Origin: Jiella soli | GTDB taxonomy: Bacteria; Pseudomonadota; Alphaproteobacteria; Rhizobiales; Rhizobiaceae | Assembly: GCF_020615385.1 (NCBI RefSeq) | Contig: NZ_JAJAVB010000002.1 | Location: 1 to 64,000 of the forward strand | Reading direction: 5' to 3' | DNA: 64,000 bases | Part shown: in pieces, positions 9,479-17,836 of the stretch | Position numbering within the stretch: the first letter of the stretch is position 1 | Layout of the letters: every line of letters begins with the position of its first letter | Program-made: the position numbers and the translations under genes | The notes under the pieces: model-generated | Seen by the model: the letters and a program-made list of their open reading frames with translations, nothing else | Database searches by the model: none | Told to the model about the DNA's origin: nothing

Positions 9479-10353
9479 GTCGCGCGGCCCTCCAGCGCAT
9501 CGACGACGAGCCGGGCGAAGCGCATCGCCGAAGGAATCGCGCCGAAGGTCAGGACGGGCGGCAGGACCGTCACCGCGCCGGCGCGCACGAAGGGCAGCCG
9601 GGTCCAGAGCGGGCTCTCGCGCAGCGTCGGCCAGACATGGGGCGGAACCGGATCGAAGGCGAGCAGCCGGAGATCATCGCGGGTCGCAAGATCCTCGATG
9701 CCGACGGTGGCGAAGCCCCAATAGTTCGCCTCGCCGCGCCAGGCATTCTCGAGGCCGATCCGGTCGAGCACGTTCTGGAAGAGGCCCGTGCCGCCATAGA
9801 CGCGCACATGCCGCGGATCGAGGAAGTTGACGAGGAGGACCGGCGGCGGCGAGAGCGCGCGAACCCGGCGGGACACAACGTCGAAATGCCGGTCCGCCCG
9901 TGCGATCAGCGCATCCGCCGCCGGGCCGAGGGACAACCGGTCGCCGAGCGTGCGCGCCGCGGCGTAGGCCCGGTCGAGAGGCAGGGCGCCGGGCTCGTAG
10001 AGCGTCAGCCGGACGGTGTCGGCGATGCGCCTCAGCGCAGGCTCCTGCCGCCTGACGTAGTCCGTCGTCAGGATCAGGTCCGGCTCCAGCTTGGCGAGGA
10101 GTTCGAAATTGATCTCAAGACTGGAGCCGAGATCGACGACGCCCTCCGGCAACTTCGGCTCGACGACCCAGCGGCCCCAGTCGGCCGCCGAGGCCAGCGC
10201 GATGGGCGGGTGTCCGAGCGCGACCAGCGTCTCGGCGAGCGCGTAGTCGAGCGAGGCGATCCGCGGCCGCGCCTTCGCGCTTCCGATGCCGGGCAGGATT
10301 GGAAGCAGAGCGGCGCCGGCCAGCACCCCTCTTCTTGTGAAACGGCATGTCAC
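9475..10353 (-). CDS. fhuD: siderophore-binding periplasmic protein
   Basis: 292 residues, class III (helix-spine) binding protein of the FhuD/FecB type. The N-terminus has a twin-arginine signal (TRRGVLAGAALL), suggesting Tat export. Recognisable blocks are ASLDYALAETLVALGHPP at the start of the mature protein, LEPDLILTTDY in the first lobe and the C-terminal RFARLVVDALEG. The start is GTG at 10353, overlapping by four bases the stop of a 56-residue gene (10350-10520). An out-of-frame ATG at 10348 is not usable. It delivers ferric siderophore to FhuB. Confidence 0.85.
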   Translation of the reverse strand: MTCRFTRRGVLAGAALLPILPGIGSAKARPRIASLDYALAETLVALGHPPIALASAADWGRWVVEPKLPEGVVDLGSSLEINFELLAKLEPDLILTTDYVRRQEPALRRIADTVRLTLYEPGALPLDRAYAAARTLGDRLSLGPAADALIARADRHFDVVSRRVRALSPPPVLLVNFLDPRHVRVYGGTGLFQNVLDRIGLENAWRGEANYWGFATVGIEDLATRDDLRLLAFDPVPPHVWPTLRESPLWTRLPFVRAGAVTVLPPVLTFGAIPSAMRFARLVVDALEGRAT

Positions 10354-10520
10354 TTTCGAATATTTCCAATCAGCAACGCGTCGAAGACCTGCGAAAGCCG
10401 GCGCATCGGCCGTGTCGATTCGGCAAAGAGCGCCACAAGGTCCTGTAATGCGGAGGACCAGTGCGGACCGTCGAGGCCGGCTTCTTGCAGGAGATCCCGC
10501 CGATTGCTCGAATTCGCCAT
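10350..10520 (-). CDS. 56-residue small protein heading the fhu operon
   Basis: ATG at 10520 opens a 57-codon frame that ends in the TGA overlapping the fhuD GTG. It starts MANSSNRRDLLQEAG and ends ALLIGNIRK. It has no cysteine, no signal peptide and no membrane segment; the middle is predicted amphipathic helix (SALQDLVALFAES). An AAGG lies next to the start. The four-base stop/start overlap is the same as at fhuD/fhuB and fhuB/fhuC, and the iron box is 36 bp upstream, so I think it is a real first gene rather than leader noise. I do not recognise the family; a translational coupler or an iron-related small protein are both possible. Confidence 0.55.
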   Translation of the reverse strand: MANSSNRRDLLQEAGLDGPHWSSALQDLVALFAESTRPMRRLSQVFDALLIGNIRK

Positions 10521-10555
10521 CCTTCGACCGCCCCTCGAACCATCCTGTTATAAGT

Positions 10556-10570
10556 TGAGTTTGCTATTCA
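10556..10570. promoter_or_regulatory. iron-responsive operator, RirA type (TGA-N9-TCA)
   Basis: TGA at 10556-10558 and TCA at 10568-10570 with nine bases between. The surrounding plus-strand sequence (TTGA, TTTGCTATTCATATTT) nearly repeats that at 842-862. Here the regulated gene is on the minus strand while the shared extended motif is in the same orientation as at 843, which argues for an operator rather than a core promoter element. Confidence 0.65.
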
Positions 10571-11051
10571 TATTTTACTAGCTTCGGCCGTTGAGGAGGG
10601 CAAGGCCCTCGCCGGCAAGAAGGAAGCGGTCGTTTGAAGGGACGCTCGCCCGGGCGCCGCCGTTCGCTGTCAGAAAGCGAGCCACCGGGCTTTGGTTGAC
10701 GCTGATGTCTTGCCGTCTACCTGACCATGCATTGATCCGATCGATGCCAGAATCGGATCGTGGCAGACGGCGGCTCATGTCGAGGATGGATCGAAGATCC
10801 GAAATCCGGGTCTGGCCTGTCGCGGAAGAAGTGGTCGACGCTCCTTCCGCCTCAAGATCCCTTGTCGTCTCGTTGTGCCTCGAAGGTGCCGGCCAGGCGG
10901 CCGGGATTGCCGGCCCCCACATCGTTCCGGTCAGCGGACGGAGAACCTCGGGCAGCGTGTCGGCGCTGCGGTGGTCGGTAGCGCCCTTCTCTCGGCGACG
11001 GATTCACGTCGATGACAAATGCGAGCCAGCTTCCTATTGCGGAGACCGGGC
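10571..11051. other. intergenic, no gene seen
   Basis: About 480 bp between the fhu operon iron box and the DUF6894 gene. A 205-codon plus-strand frame spans it and runs on into the DUF6894 gene in another frame, with Arg/Ser-rich composition and no domain; I regard it as chance. Confidence 0.45.
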
Positions 11052-11321
11052 ATGCCTCATTATTTTTTCGACATACAGGACGATCATCACTGTGCCTACG
11101 ACGACATCGGTTTCGACTGTGACGATGTGGAAGCGGTTCGCTGTCACGCGCTTGCGGCCCTTCCGACCCTTGCCCGCGACGCGGGGCCTGACGGAGACCG
11201 GCAGGTGATCTCGGTGCTCGTTCGTGACGCCGAGGGCGGGCGGATATTGAAGGCGTCGCTGACGCTGACAGTCGAATGGGACGAGACCGCAGGCTCGCCG
11301 CCCGACGATCCTTCTTCGTAG
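11052..11321 (+). CDS. DUF6894-family small protein
   Basis: 89 residues starting MPHYFFDIQDDHH, with the family's opening (MPxYFFxI...D), a central D-x-G-F-D stretch and an alternating hydrophobic C-terminus (VISVLVRD...LTLTVEW). The start codon follows GGAG by 8 bases. DUF6894 proteins are short cytosolic proteins common in Rhizobiales, often in many copies, with no established function. It stands alone. Confidence 0.72.
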   Translation: MPHYFFDIQDDHHCAYDDIGFDCDDVEAVRCHALAALPTLARDAGPDGDRQVISVLVRDAEGGRILKASLTLTVEWDETAGSPPDDPSS

Positions 11322-11665
11322 CGGTCCGGCTCCGAAATCCGCGTTCCCACGGATTGCCACCCGATGCGAGTGTCGAAATCGATGATCCGGCAGCTACCTT
11401 ATTCTTCTGCCAGCTTGTCCAATGCGGGCGTTCGATGCGGCGCTGACATCGGGCGCGATCTGGATCCTTCCTCTTGCGCGCGCACTGCCTGCCATGGCCG
11501 CCGGCCCAGCGGCACGGCAGGACCCAGCCCGAATCTCCGCGCAGCCGAGCGGGCCGACCCCGCTGCGGGTCTTGCCGCGCCCCTCAGCGACCTGTTTAGC
11601 CTTTATTTACCATAAACAAAGCGTTTCTTCGAAAGTGCCGAATGCTTGAGAGAAGCGGCATCGCG

Positions 11666-11673
11666 TTAACCAT
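11666..11673 (+). promoter_or_regulatory. possible CtrA half-site before flagellin
   Basis: TTAACCAT matches the known CtrA half-site, and a one-mismatch copy lies 60 bp upstream (11606). CtrA controls flagellar genes in alphaproteobacteria, so the position is sensible, but an 8-base match is weak evidence. Confidence 0.3.
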
Positions 11674-11779
11674 TTAGCAGAGCCCCCCGCGGCATTGTCC
11701 TGTCCATAGCAGGGTGGCACTGCAGTAAATCTCGAGCCACAGACATGACGTCGCACCTCTATCCCGGCAAAACCCGGAA

Positions 11780-11811
11780 TGTCCCATCATTAGTTGTATA
11801 GTATCGGGACA
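11780..11811 (+). repeat. inverted repeat in flagellin leader
   Basis: TGTCCC (11780-11785) and GGGACA (11806-11811) can pair just before the flagellin start, with a 20-base loop. Flagellin leaders are targets of the translational regulator FlbT in some alphaproteobacteria; whether this stem matters is not known. Confidence 0.3.
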
Positions 11812-11817
11812 AATATC

Positions 11818-13098
11818 ATGAGCAGTCTGATGACGAATACTGCGGCGATGACGGCGCTGCAGACCCTCGCCCTGACCAACACCTCGCTGGAAGAGACGCA
11901 GAACGCGATCTCCACGGGCTACCGCGTCGCCGACGCCAAGGACAACGCCGCCTACTGGTCGATCTCGACCACCATGCGCTCCGACAACAAGGCCATGTCG
12001 GCGGTCAAGGACTCGCTCGGTATCGGTTCGGCGACGGTCGACACGGCCTATACCGGCCTCGACTCCGCCAAGGACGTTCTCAACGAGATCAAGGCCAAGC
12101 TGACCGCGGCGACCCAGGACGGCGTCGACCGCACCAAGATCCAGGACGAGATCAGCCAGCTGCAGGAACAGCTGAAGAGCATCGCCGATTCCGCCTCCTT
12201 CTCCGGTCAGAACTGGCTGTCGATCGACTCCAGCGCTTCCGGCTACAACGCCAGCAAGTCGATCGTCGCGAACTTCGCTCGTGACGCTTCCGGCGCCCTG
12301 TCGCTCGGCTCGATCACTGTCGACACCTCCAAGCTGACCCTCTACGACGCGAACTCCACCAGCGCCGGCATCTTGAACGGCGGCGTGGGCGGCAACACCA
12401 GCGCCAACGGCGTCACGGACGGGACCAATACGGCGGCCACTGCGACTGCGGCGACCGTGAGCATGGGCAGCTCCACCACCGGGCTCACGCTCGACGTCAA
12501 CGACACGATCAGCTTCGACGTTGCCATCGGCACCGGCACCACCGCCAAGGTCGTGACCATCGATCAGGCGCTGGTTAACTCCACGCTCGGCGTCACCGAC
12601 GGCAAGATCGCCGGCGCCACCGCCATGGCCTCGGTCATGAACGCGGCGCTGACTGCCGCTGGCGTTGCCGCCTCCGCCACCGCCTCGACGGCCGGCGCCC
12701 TGTCGCTGTCGACGACCGCGACCGGTACCGGCACCACCATCACGGTCTCCAACACCGATGCCGATGCCGGCACGGCGGTGTCCACGATCGACATCACCGG
12801 CGCCTCGATCACCGCAGCCGACATCAAGAAGTACATCGGGATCGTCGATGATGCGATCTCCAAGGTCACGGCGGGCGCTTCGACGCTTGGTGCGATCCAG
12901 AACCGCATCGACCTGCAGACGACCTTCGTGTCCGACTTGATGGACACGATCGACAAGGGTGTCGGCACGCTGGTCGATGCCGACATGACCGAGGAATCAA
13001 CCCGGCTGAAGGCGCTCCAGACCCAGCAGCAGCTCGGCGTTCAGGCGCTCTCGATCGCCAACTCCTCCTCGCAGACCCTGCTCTCGCTCTTCAAGTAA
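11818..13098 (+). CDS. flagellin
   Basis: 426 residues. The N-terminus (MSSLMTNTAAMTALQTLALTN) and the C-terminus (RLKALQTQQQLGVQALSIAN, ending SLFK) are the conserved coiled-coil ends that form the filament core (D0/D1). The middle, about residues 180-340, is a Thr/Ala/Ser/Gly-rich variable domain exposed on the filament. The ATG at 11818 fits the family start; an upstream TTG adds eight residues. No other flagellar gene is nearby, so this is a detached flagellin locus. A strong terminator follows. Confidence 0.92.
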   Translation: MSSLMTNTAAMTALQTLALTNTSLEETQNAISTGYRVADAKDNAAYWSISTTMRSDNKAMSAVKDSLGIGSATVDTAYTGLDSAKDVLNEIKAKLTAATQDGVDRTKIQDEISQLQEQLKSIADSASFSGQNWLSIDSSASGYNASKSIVANFARDASGALSLGSITVDTSKLTLYDANSTSAGILNGGVGGNTSANGVTDGTNTAATATAATVSMGSSTTGLTLDVNDTISFDVAIGTGTTAKVVTIDQALVNSTLGVTDGKIAGATAMASVMNAALTAAGVAASATASTAGALSLSTTATGTGTTITVSNTDADAGTAVSTIDITGASITAADIKKYIGIVDDAISKVTAGASTLGAIQNRIDLQTTFVSDLMDTIDKGVGTLVDADMTEESTRLKALQTQQQLGVQALSIANSSSQTLLSLFK

Positions 13099-13123
13099 GA
13101 AGCCTGAAACCTCTGCGACCGAA

Positions 13124-13151
13124 CCGGGCCGGCGCGAAAGCGCCGGCCCGG
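13124..13151 (+). terminator. strong hairpin after flagellin
   Basis: A perfect 12-bp GC stem closed by a GAAA tetraloop (13136-13139), 26 bp after the flagellin stop, followed by CTTTCATT. The T-tract is short but the stem is very stable. Confidence 0.75.
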
Positions 13152-13368
13152 CTTTCATTCGTTCTCAGGCCGGAGAACGGTTCGGAAACGCCGAAACGTC
13201 GCGGCGCGCCGCCCCACGCGTCGGCCGGGAATCGTGGCCGGTCGCCACGGTCGATTTCACGTGATTCTCCGGACCGCTCATGTCAATCTGTGATGCAGGC
13301 ACGATGCCGGCTTGCCGCCATCGTGACGCCGGACATCCGGCATTCGTCCATCCGCCACCTGCAACAGG

Positions 13369-14379
13369 ATGCAACAATTGATCAAAACGTTCCTGGCCGG
13401 ACTGCTGGCCGCTTCTCTTCTCTCGGTCAGCGCTGCCTCGGCTGCCGAAGATTTCAAGCCCGCGATCCTCTACGATCTCGGGGGCAAGTTCGACAAATCC
13501 TTCAACGAGGGCGCGTATAACGGCGCCGAGAAGTTCAAGAAGGAGACCGGCACCGACTATCGCGAATTCGAAATCGTCAACGACGCCCAGCGCGAGCAGG
13601 CCCTGCGCCGCTTCGCCCGCGATGGCGCCAGCCCGATCATCTCGGTCGGGTTCAGTCAGGCCGCAGCGCTCGAAAAGGTGGCGGGGGAGTATCCCGACAT
13701 TGACTTCGTCATCATCGACGCCGTCGTGGACCAGCCGAACGTCCAGTCCGTCCTCTTCAAGGAGGAGGAAGGCTCCTACCTCGTCGGCATCCTGGCGGCG
13801 ATGAAGTCCGAGTCCGGAAAGGTCGGCTTCGTCGGCGGCATGGACATCCCGCTGATCTCGAAATTCGCCTGCGGCTACAAGGGCGGCGTCAAGTCCGTCT
13901 CCAAGGACGACACCGTCCTCGAGAACATGACCGGCACGACCGGAGCGGCCTGGAACGATCCGGTGCGCGGCGGCGAGCTCGCCAAGTCCCAGATCGACCA
14001 GGGCGCCGACGTCATCTTCCACGCGGCCGGCGGAACCGGCCTCGGCGTGCTCCAGGCGGCAGCCGACGAAGGCAAATACGGCATCGGCGTCGATTCCAAC
14101 CAGAATTCCTTGTTCCCTGGCCACGTGCTGACCTCGATGGTCAAGCGCGTCGACAATGCCGTCTACCAGATCTTCACCGACGCCAAGGCCGGCAAGTTCG
14201 AGCCCGGCAAGAAGGTGCTCGGCCTCGCCGAGGACGGCGTCGGCTATACGGTGGACGAGTACAACAAGGATCTGATCACGCCCGAGATGAAGGCTGCCGC
14301 CGAGAAGGCCAAGCAGGACATCATCGACGGCAAAATCGAGGTCCACGACTACTCGACCGATTCGAACTGCCCCTATTGA
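13369..14379 (+). CDS. BMP-family substrate-binding protein
   Basis: 336 residues, periplasmic lipoprotein-like family PF02608 (basic membrane protein/Med), whose members bind nucleosides or related compounds for an ABC importer. A signal peptide ends near SAASA|AED. Family blocks include ILYDLGGKFDKSFNEGAY after cleavage, SVGFSQAAALEKVA, FKEEEGSYLVG, GGMDIPLI, and VDSNQNSL. There is no lipobox cysteine, so it is likely a soluble periplasmic protein. No permease or ATPase gene is adjacent, so its partner must be elsewhere. The start at 13369 gives the expected signal peptide. Confidence 0.85.
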   Translation: MQQLIKTFLAGLLAASLLSVSAASAAEDFKPAILYDLGGKFDKSFNEGAYNGAEKFKKETGTDYREFEIVNDAQREQALRRFARDGASPIISVGFSQAAALEKVAGEYPDIDFVIIDAVVDQPNVQSVLFKEEEGSYLVGILAAMKSESGKVGFVGGMDIPLISKFACGYKGGVKSVSKDDTVLENMTGTTGAAWNDPVRGGELAKSQIDQGADVIFHAAGGTGLGVLQAAADEGKYGIGVDSNQNSLFPGHVLTSMVKRVDNAVYQIFTDAKAGKFEPGKKVLGLAEDGVGYTVDEYNKDLITPEMKAAAEKAKQDIIDGKIEVHDYSTDSNCPY

Positions 14380-14402
14380 TCGGTCAACTCTGAAAGACGC
14401 TT

Positions 14403-14431
14403 AAGGCGCTGCCGAAAGGCGGCGCCTTTTT
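14403..14431 (+). terminator. intrinsic terminator after BMP gene
   Basis: An 11-bp stem (14403-14413 with 14418-14428, one T-G wobble) closed by GAAA and followed by TTTTT overlapping the stem end. Classical rho-independent form. Confidence 0.85.
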
Positions 14432-14489
14432 CACGCGGCGGGTGCGCTCGCCGTCCCATCGGCGTCGCCGTCCCGGCCCGCTCCCCGGC

Positions 14490-15281
14490 TCACGCCGCGC
14501 AGATGCGATTGCGGCCCGCCTGCTTGGCCTGGTAGAGATTAATGTCGGCTCGCTTGAAAAGCGTCGCCGCAACGTCGCCTGATTGCGAGACGGACAGTCC
14601 CATCGACGCCGTCACCCGCAGGCTGGCCGACCCGACCTTGATGTCGAGAGACGCGATCGCCTCGCGCAAGCTGTTCGCAAACCGCCTGAGCTCCATCATC
14701 TCCATGTTGGGCGCGAGAATAGCGAATTCCTCGCCTCCGAGACGCGCGGCCACGTCGTTGAACCGGGCGAATTCGAAGAGGCAAGCCGCCAGGGCACGCA
14801 GGACCTCGTCGCCCACGTCGTGACCATAGGTGTCGTTGATCGCCTTGAAGCGATCGAGATCGATCACGACGAGGCCGAGCGGCCGCCCCACTCGCGTAAA
14901 CTCCTCGATATACTGCTCCATCGCCTGGTCGAAGAAGCGGCGATTGTGCATGCCGGTAAGCGAATCGGTGACGGCGGCCTGCTCGAGGTCCTGCGATCGC
15001 TTGCGCAGGAGACCGGCCAGCGACTGCAGCTTGTTCTGTTCCCGCGTCTGGTGGCGCATGGCCGGCAGGATCCACCCGATCCCGAGGATCATCGCCGCCG
15101 CGAGACAGGCCATCCCCAGTTCGAAGAGCAGATAGCGTCCCGGTCCGATCGAAACGCCGCGCAGTTCCGCCAGCAATGGCTGCGGGTGGCCCTGCAAATG
15201 GTCCGCCGTGAACGACGCGGCGGCGGCCGCCACCGCTGCCAGCAGCAGGATGACCGGCAGTTCTGCCCTGCCTAGTTTCAT
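14490..15281 (-). CDS. diguanylate cyclase with two membrane helices
   Basis: 263 residues. Two hydrophobic segments (about 8-26 and 50-72) enclose a short periplasmic loop, followed by a GGDEF domain. The active-site motif is GGEEF (about 180-184), a functional variant, and the product-inhibition site RFND lies at the expected distance upstream (RFNDVAARLGGEEF). It should make cyclic di-GMP from GTP at the membrane. The sensing part is too short for a known ligand domain. It is a single gene, convergent with the BMP gene and transcribed toward its terminator. Confidence 0.9.
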   Translation of the reverse strand: MKLGRAELPVILLLAAVAAAAASFTADHLQGHPQPLLAELRGVSIGPGRYLLFELGMACLAAAMILGIGWILPAMRHQTREQNKLQSLAGLLRKRSQDLEQAAVTDSLTGMHNRRFFDQAMEQYIEEFTRVGRPLGLVVIDLDRFKAINDTYGHDVGDEVLRALAACLFEFARFNDVAARLGGEEFAILAPNMEMMELRRFANSLREAIASLDIKVGSASLRVTASMGLSVSQSGDVAATLFKRADINLYQAKQAGRNRICAA

Positions 15282-15341
15282 CGAATGAAGCGGTCCCGGT
15301 TTCGGAGACCCGAGGATTATTCGATACTGTCTACCGCAGAC

Positions 15342-16265
15342 TTAACGGAAAGGCAGCAAACCTTCCAGATTCGTGCGGTCGGCTGACGGCAGGCGCAGCC
15401 AGCCGGTTCCGAACTGGTGGCGGAACCAAGTCTCCTGCCGCTTCGCATATTGCCGGGTGCGGGTGACGGTGCGCTCGCGGGCTGCGTCCAGCGACATCTG
15501 CCCGTCCAGAACCGCGCCGAGTTCGGCGACGCCGATCGCCTTGGCCGCCGTCCCCGGCACCTCGCCATAGCGATCACGAAACGCCGCCACCTCCTCCAGA
15601 GCCCCGGATTGCAACATGATATCGAAGCGCTGTGCGATCCGCTCGCGAAGGATGTCGCGCGGCGGCGTGATCACGATCTTCAGACATCTGTCGGCGTCGA
15701 GCAGGACCTCCCCCTCGCCCGACTGCAGCTCGGACAATGGCACGCCGGCAATTTCCATGACTTCCAGCGCCCGCACGATGCGTTGTCCGTCGGCTGGCGC
15801 GATCCGGGCTGCCGCGACCGGATCGCGAGCCATCAAGAGCGCGTGAAGCGCTGCGGCTCCCTCCTCCTGCAGGCGTCGTCGCCAAGTCTGCCTTATGTCA
15901 TCCGGCACGGACGGCATGCTATCGAGGAGACCGAAGAGCGCCTTGAAGTAGAGCCCGGTCCCGCCGCAGAATATCGGCACCCGACCAGATTGCAAAGCGT
16001 GCAAAATTATACTTCTGCAGTCGCGGACGAACGCTGCAGCCGAATAGGGTGTGCCAGGCTCGACATGACCGTAGAGGCAATGCGGCGCGCGGGCCAGATT
16101 GTCCGGACCGGGCCGGGCGGTGACGATGCGCAGGCCGGCATAGACCTGCATGGAATCGGCGTTGACGACGACGCCGTCCAGGCGTTCGGCGAGTTCCAGG
16201 GCGAGCTGCGACTTGCCGCTGGCGGTCGGCCCCGCTATCAGGATCGCCTGTCTGTCCGCGAGCAT
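15342..16265 (-). CDS. miaA: tRNA dimethylallyltransferase
   Basis: 307 residues from ATG 16265, with GGAAGA upstream. The P-loop GPTASGKSQLALELA is at residues 10-24, followed by DSMQVYAGL and the GGTGLYFKAL block. MiaA adds a dimethylallyl group to A37 of tRNAs that read UNN codons. It diverges from serB with only 14 bp between start codons, an arrangement conserved in many Rhizobiales. A longer frame upstream has Arg-rich content and is not part of the protein. Confidence 0.92.
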   Translation of the reverse strand: MLADRQAILIAGPTASGKSQLALELAERLDGVVVNADSMQVYAGLRIVTARPGPDNLARAPHCLYGHVEPGTPYSAAAFVRDCRSIILHALQSGRVPIFCGGTGLYFKALFGLLDSMPSVPDDIRQTWRRRLQEEGAAALHALLMARDPVAAARIAPADGQRIVRALEVMEIAGVPLSELQSGEGEVLLDADRCLKIVITPPRDILRERIAQRFDIMLQSGALEEVAAFRDRYGEVPGTAAKAIGVAELGAVLDGQMSLDAARERTVTRTRQYAKRQETWFRHQFGTGWLRLPSADRTNLEGLLPFR

Positions 16266-16279
16266 CGGCCCGTCTTCCC

Positions 16280-17167
16280 ATGCATGTCGCAACATTGATC
16301 GCCGCCCAAAGCGGAGAAGGCCTTCCCACACCGGCCGTCGAGGAGATCGCCGCCGTGCTCGGCCTCGATCCGAGCTCCTCTGACTGGCTCGCACCTGGTC
16401 AGGCAGCGGATCTGATGGTCGAGACCGAGCCAAGCCCGGACCAGCGGCGACGCATCGCCGAAATCGCGAGCACCGGCGCCTTCGACTGCGTCGTGCAGGA
16501 GGCGACCGGTCGGCGCAAGAAGTTTCTGATCGCCGACATGGATTCGACCATGATCGGCCAGGAATGCATCGACGAACTGGCTGCCGAGATCGGCATCAAG
16601 GACCATATCGCGGCGATCACGGCGCGGGCGATGAATGGCGAGATCGCTTTCGAGCCCGCGCTGCGCGAGCGCGTGGCGCTGCTGAAGGGTCTGGCCCAAG
16701 AGATCGTGGACAAGGTGATCGCCGAGCGGATCACCCTTGCGCCGGGCGGCGCCACGCTCATTCGCACCATGCGCGCCGAGGGTGGCCACACCGCGCTCGT
16801 CTCCGGCGGCTTCACCGTCTTCACGAGCCGCATCGCGGACATGCTCGGCTTCCACGAGAACCGCGCCAATGTGCTTCTCGTCGAAGACGGAAAGCTGACG
16901 GGGCGCGTTGCCGAGCCGATTCTCGGGGCGGAAGCCAAGGTCACCGCCCTGAACGAGATCGCGGAACGGCTGGGCCTCGCCCCCCGCGAGGCCATCGCCG
17001 TCGGTGACGGGGCCAACGACCTCGGCATGATCGGACAAGCCGGGACGGGTGTCGCCCTTCATGCCAAGCCAGCCGTGGCTGCCAAGGCGCCGCACCGCGT
17101 CGACCACGGCGACCTCACCGCCCTCCTCTACATCCAGGGTTACCGGCAGGCGGACTTTCGGGCATGA
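16280..17167 (+). CDS. serB: phosphoserine phosphatase
   Basis: 295 residues, HAD superfamily. The N-terminal ~80 residues form the regulatory ACT-like region typical of SerB; the catalytic motif DMDST is at about residues 85-89, motif II is in SGGFTVF and motif IV is in VGDGANDLGMI. It removes phosphate from L-phosphoserine in the last step of serine synthesis. The stop overlaps the start of the acetyltransferase gene by four bases (ATGA). Confidence 0.94.
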   Translation: MHVATLIAAQSGEGLPTPAVEEIAAVLGLDPSSSDWLAPGQAADLMVETEPSPDQRRRIAEIASTGAFDCVVQEATGRRKKFLIADMDSTMIGQECIDELAAEIGIKDHIAAITARAMNGEIAFEPALRERVALLKGLAQEIVDKVIAERITLAPGGATLIRTMRAEGGHTALVSGGFTVFTSRIADMLGFHENRANVLLVEDGKLTGRVAEPILGAEAKVTALNEIAERLGLAPREAIAVGDGANDLGMIGQAGTGVALHAKPAVAAKAPHRVDHGDLTALLYIQGYRQADFRA

Positions 17168-17724
17168 TCTTCGCCGAGACTGCGCGAACCCGTCTGCGCA
17201 TCTGGCAGGACGGGGATCGCGAGGTCTTCCACCGGCTGAACAGCGATCCCGACGTGATGCACTTCTTCCCGTTCCGGCGGGACCGGGCAGCATCCGACGC
17301 GATCATGGATCGGTTCAACGAACGCTTCGCCCGCGACGGGCTCACCTTCTTTGCCATGGAAGACAAGGAGTCGGGCCGCGTGACCGGCATGGTGGGCGCC
17401 GCGGTGACCGAGCCGAACATGCCCCGCGCACCGGGGATCGAGATCGGTTGGCGGCTCCTGCCGGAAGTCTGGGGACGAGGCTTTGCGGGCGAAGCGGCGC
17501 AAGCCTGTCTCTTGCGCCTCTTTGCCCCACCTTTTTCTGCAGACGAGGTCGTCAGCTTCTGCGTGACGACGAATGGCCGATCCGAAGCCGTGATGCGCCG
17601 CCTGGGAATGCAGCACGCCGGAGAATTCGACCATCCCAATGTCGACCCGGCCATGCATCCGGACCTGGTGCGCCACCATCTTTACCGGCTCGCTCAAAGT
17701 GACTGGGCGGCACGGCCAGGCTGA
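17164..17724 (+). CDS. GNAT acetyltransferase (RimJ/RimL type)
   Basis: 186 residues. The fold is recognisable from TARTRLRIWQDGD at the start, the acetyl-CoA loop region (EIGWRLLPEVWGRGFAGEAAQ, split around the R/Q-x-x-G-x-G/A turn) and the closing VTTNGRSEAVMRRLGM, which is typical of RimJ/RimL-like enzymes. Substrate unknown; members acetylate ribosomal proteins, amino acids or small molecules. The ATG overlaps the serB stop, so it is translated from the same message. Confidence 0.82.
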   Translation: MIFAETARTRLRIWQDGDREVFHRLNSDPDVMHFFPFRRDRAASDAIMDRFNERFARDGLTFFAMEDKESGRVTGMVGAAVTEPNMPRAPGIEIGWRLLPEVWGRGFAGEAAQACLLRLFAPPFSADEVVSFCVTTNGRSEAVMRRLGMQHAGEFDHPNVDPAMHPDLVRHHLYRLAQSDWAARPG

Positions 17725-17836
17725 GGTCCACTCTCGGGACGCTGCCGGGCCTCAACGAGGCGAGGACGGCCGTGCGAGCGTCCCCGAACCGGATGCGATC
17801 GCGGCCGCCAGCGAACGCCGTGTTCGCCGGGACGGC

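Larger units (their letters stand above)
11322..11817. other. flagellin upstream region
   Basis: About 500 bp without a convincing gene. The right half is AT-richer than the surroundings and holds two CtrA-like half-sites (TTTACCAT 11606-11613, TTAACCAT 11666-11673) and a small inverted repeat in the presumed leader. The left half shows nothing I can name. Confidence 0.45.

Noticed and set aside
10591-11208. A 205-codon plus-strand open frame before the DUF6894 gene
   Set aside because: Random-looking composition, no ribosome site, and its end overlaps the DUF6894 gene in another frame.
11711-11726. TGGCAC as a possible sigma-54 promoter before flagellin
   Set aside because: The -12 GC element is missing at the required distance.
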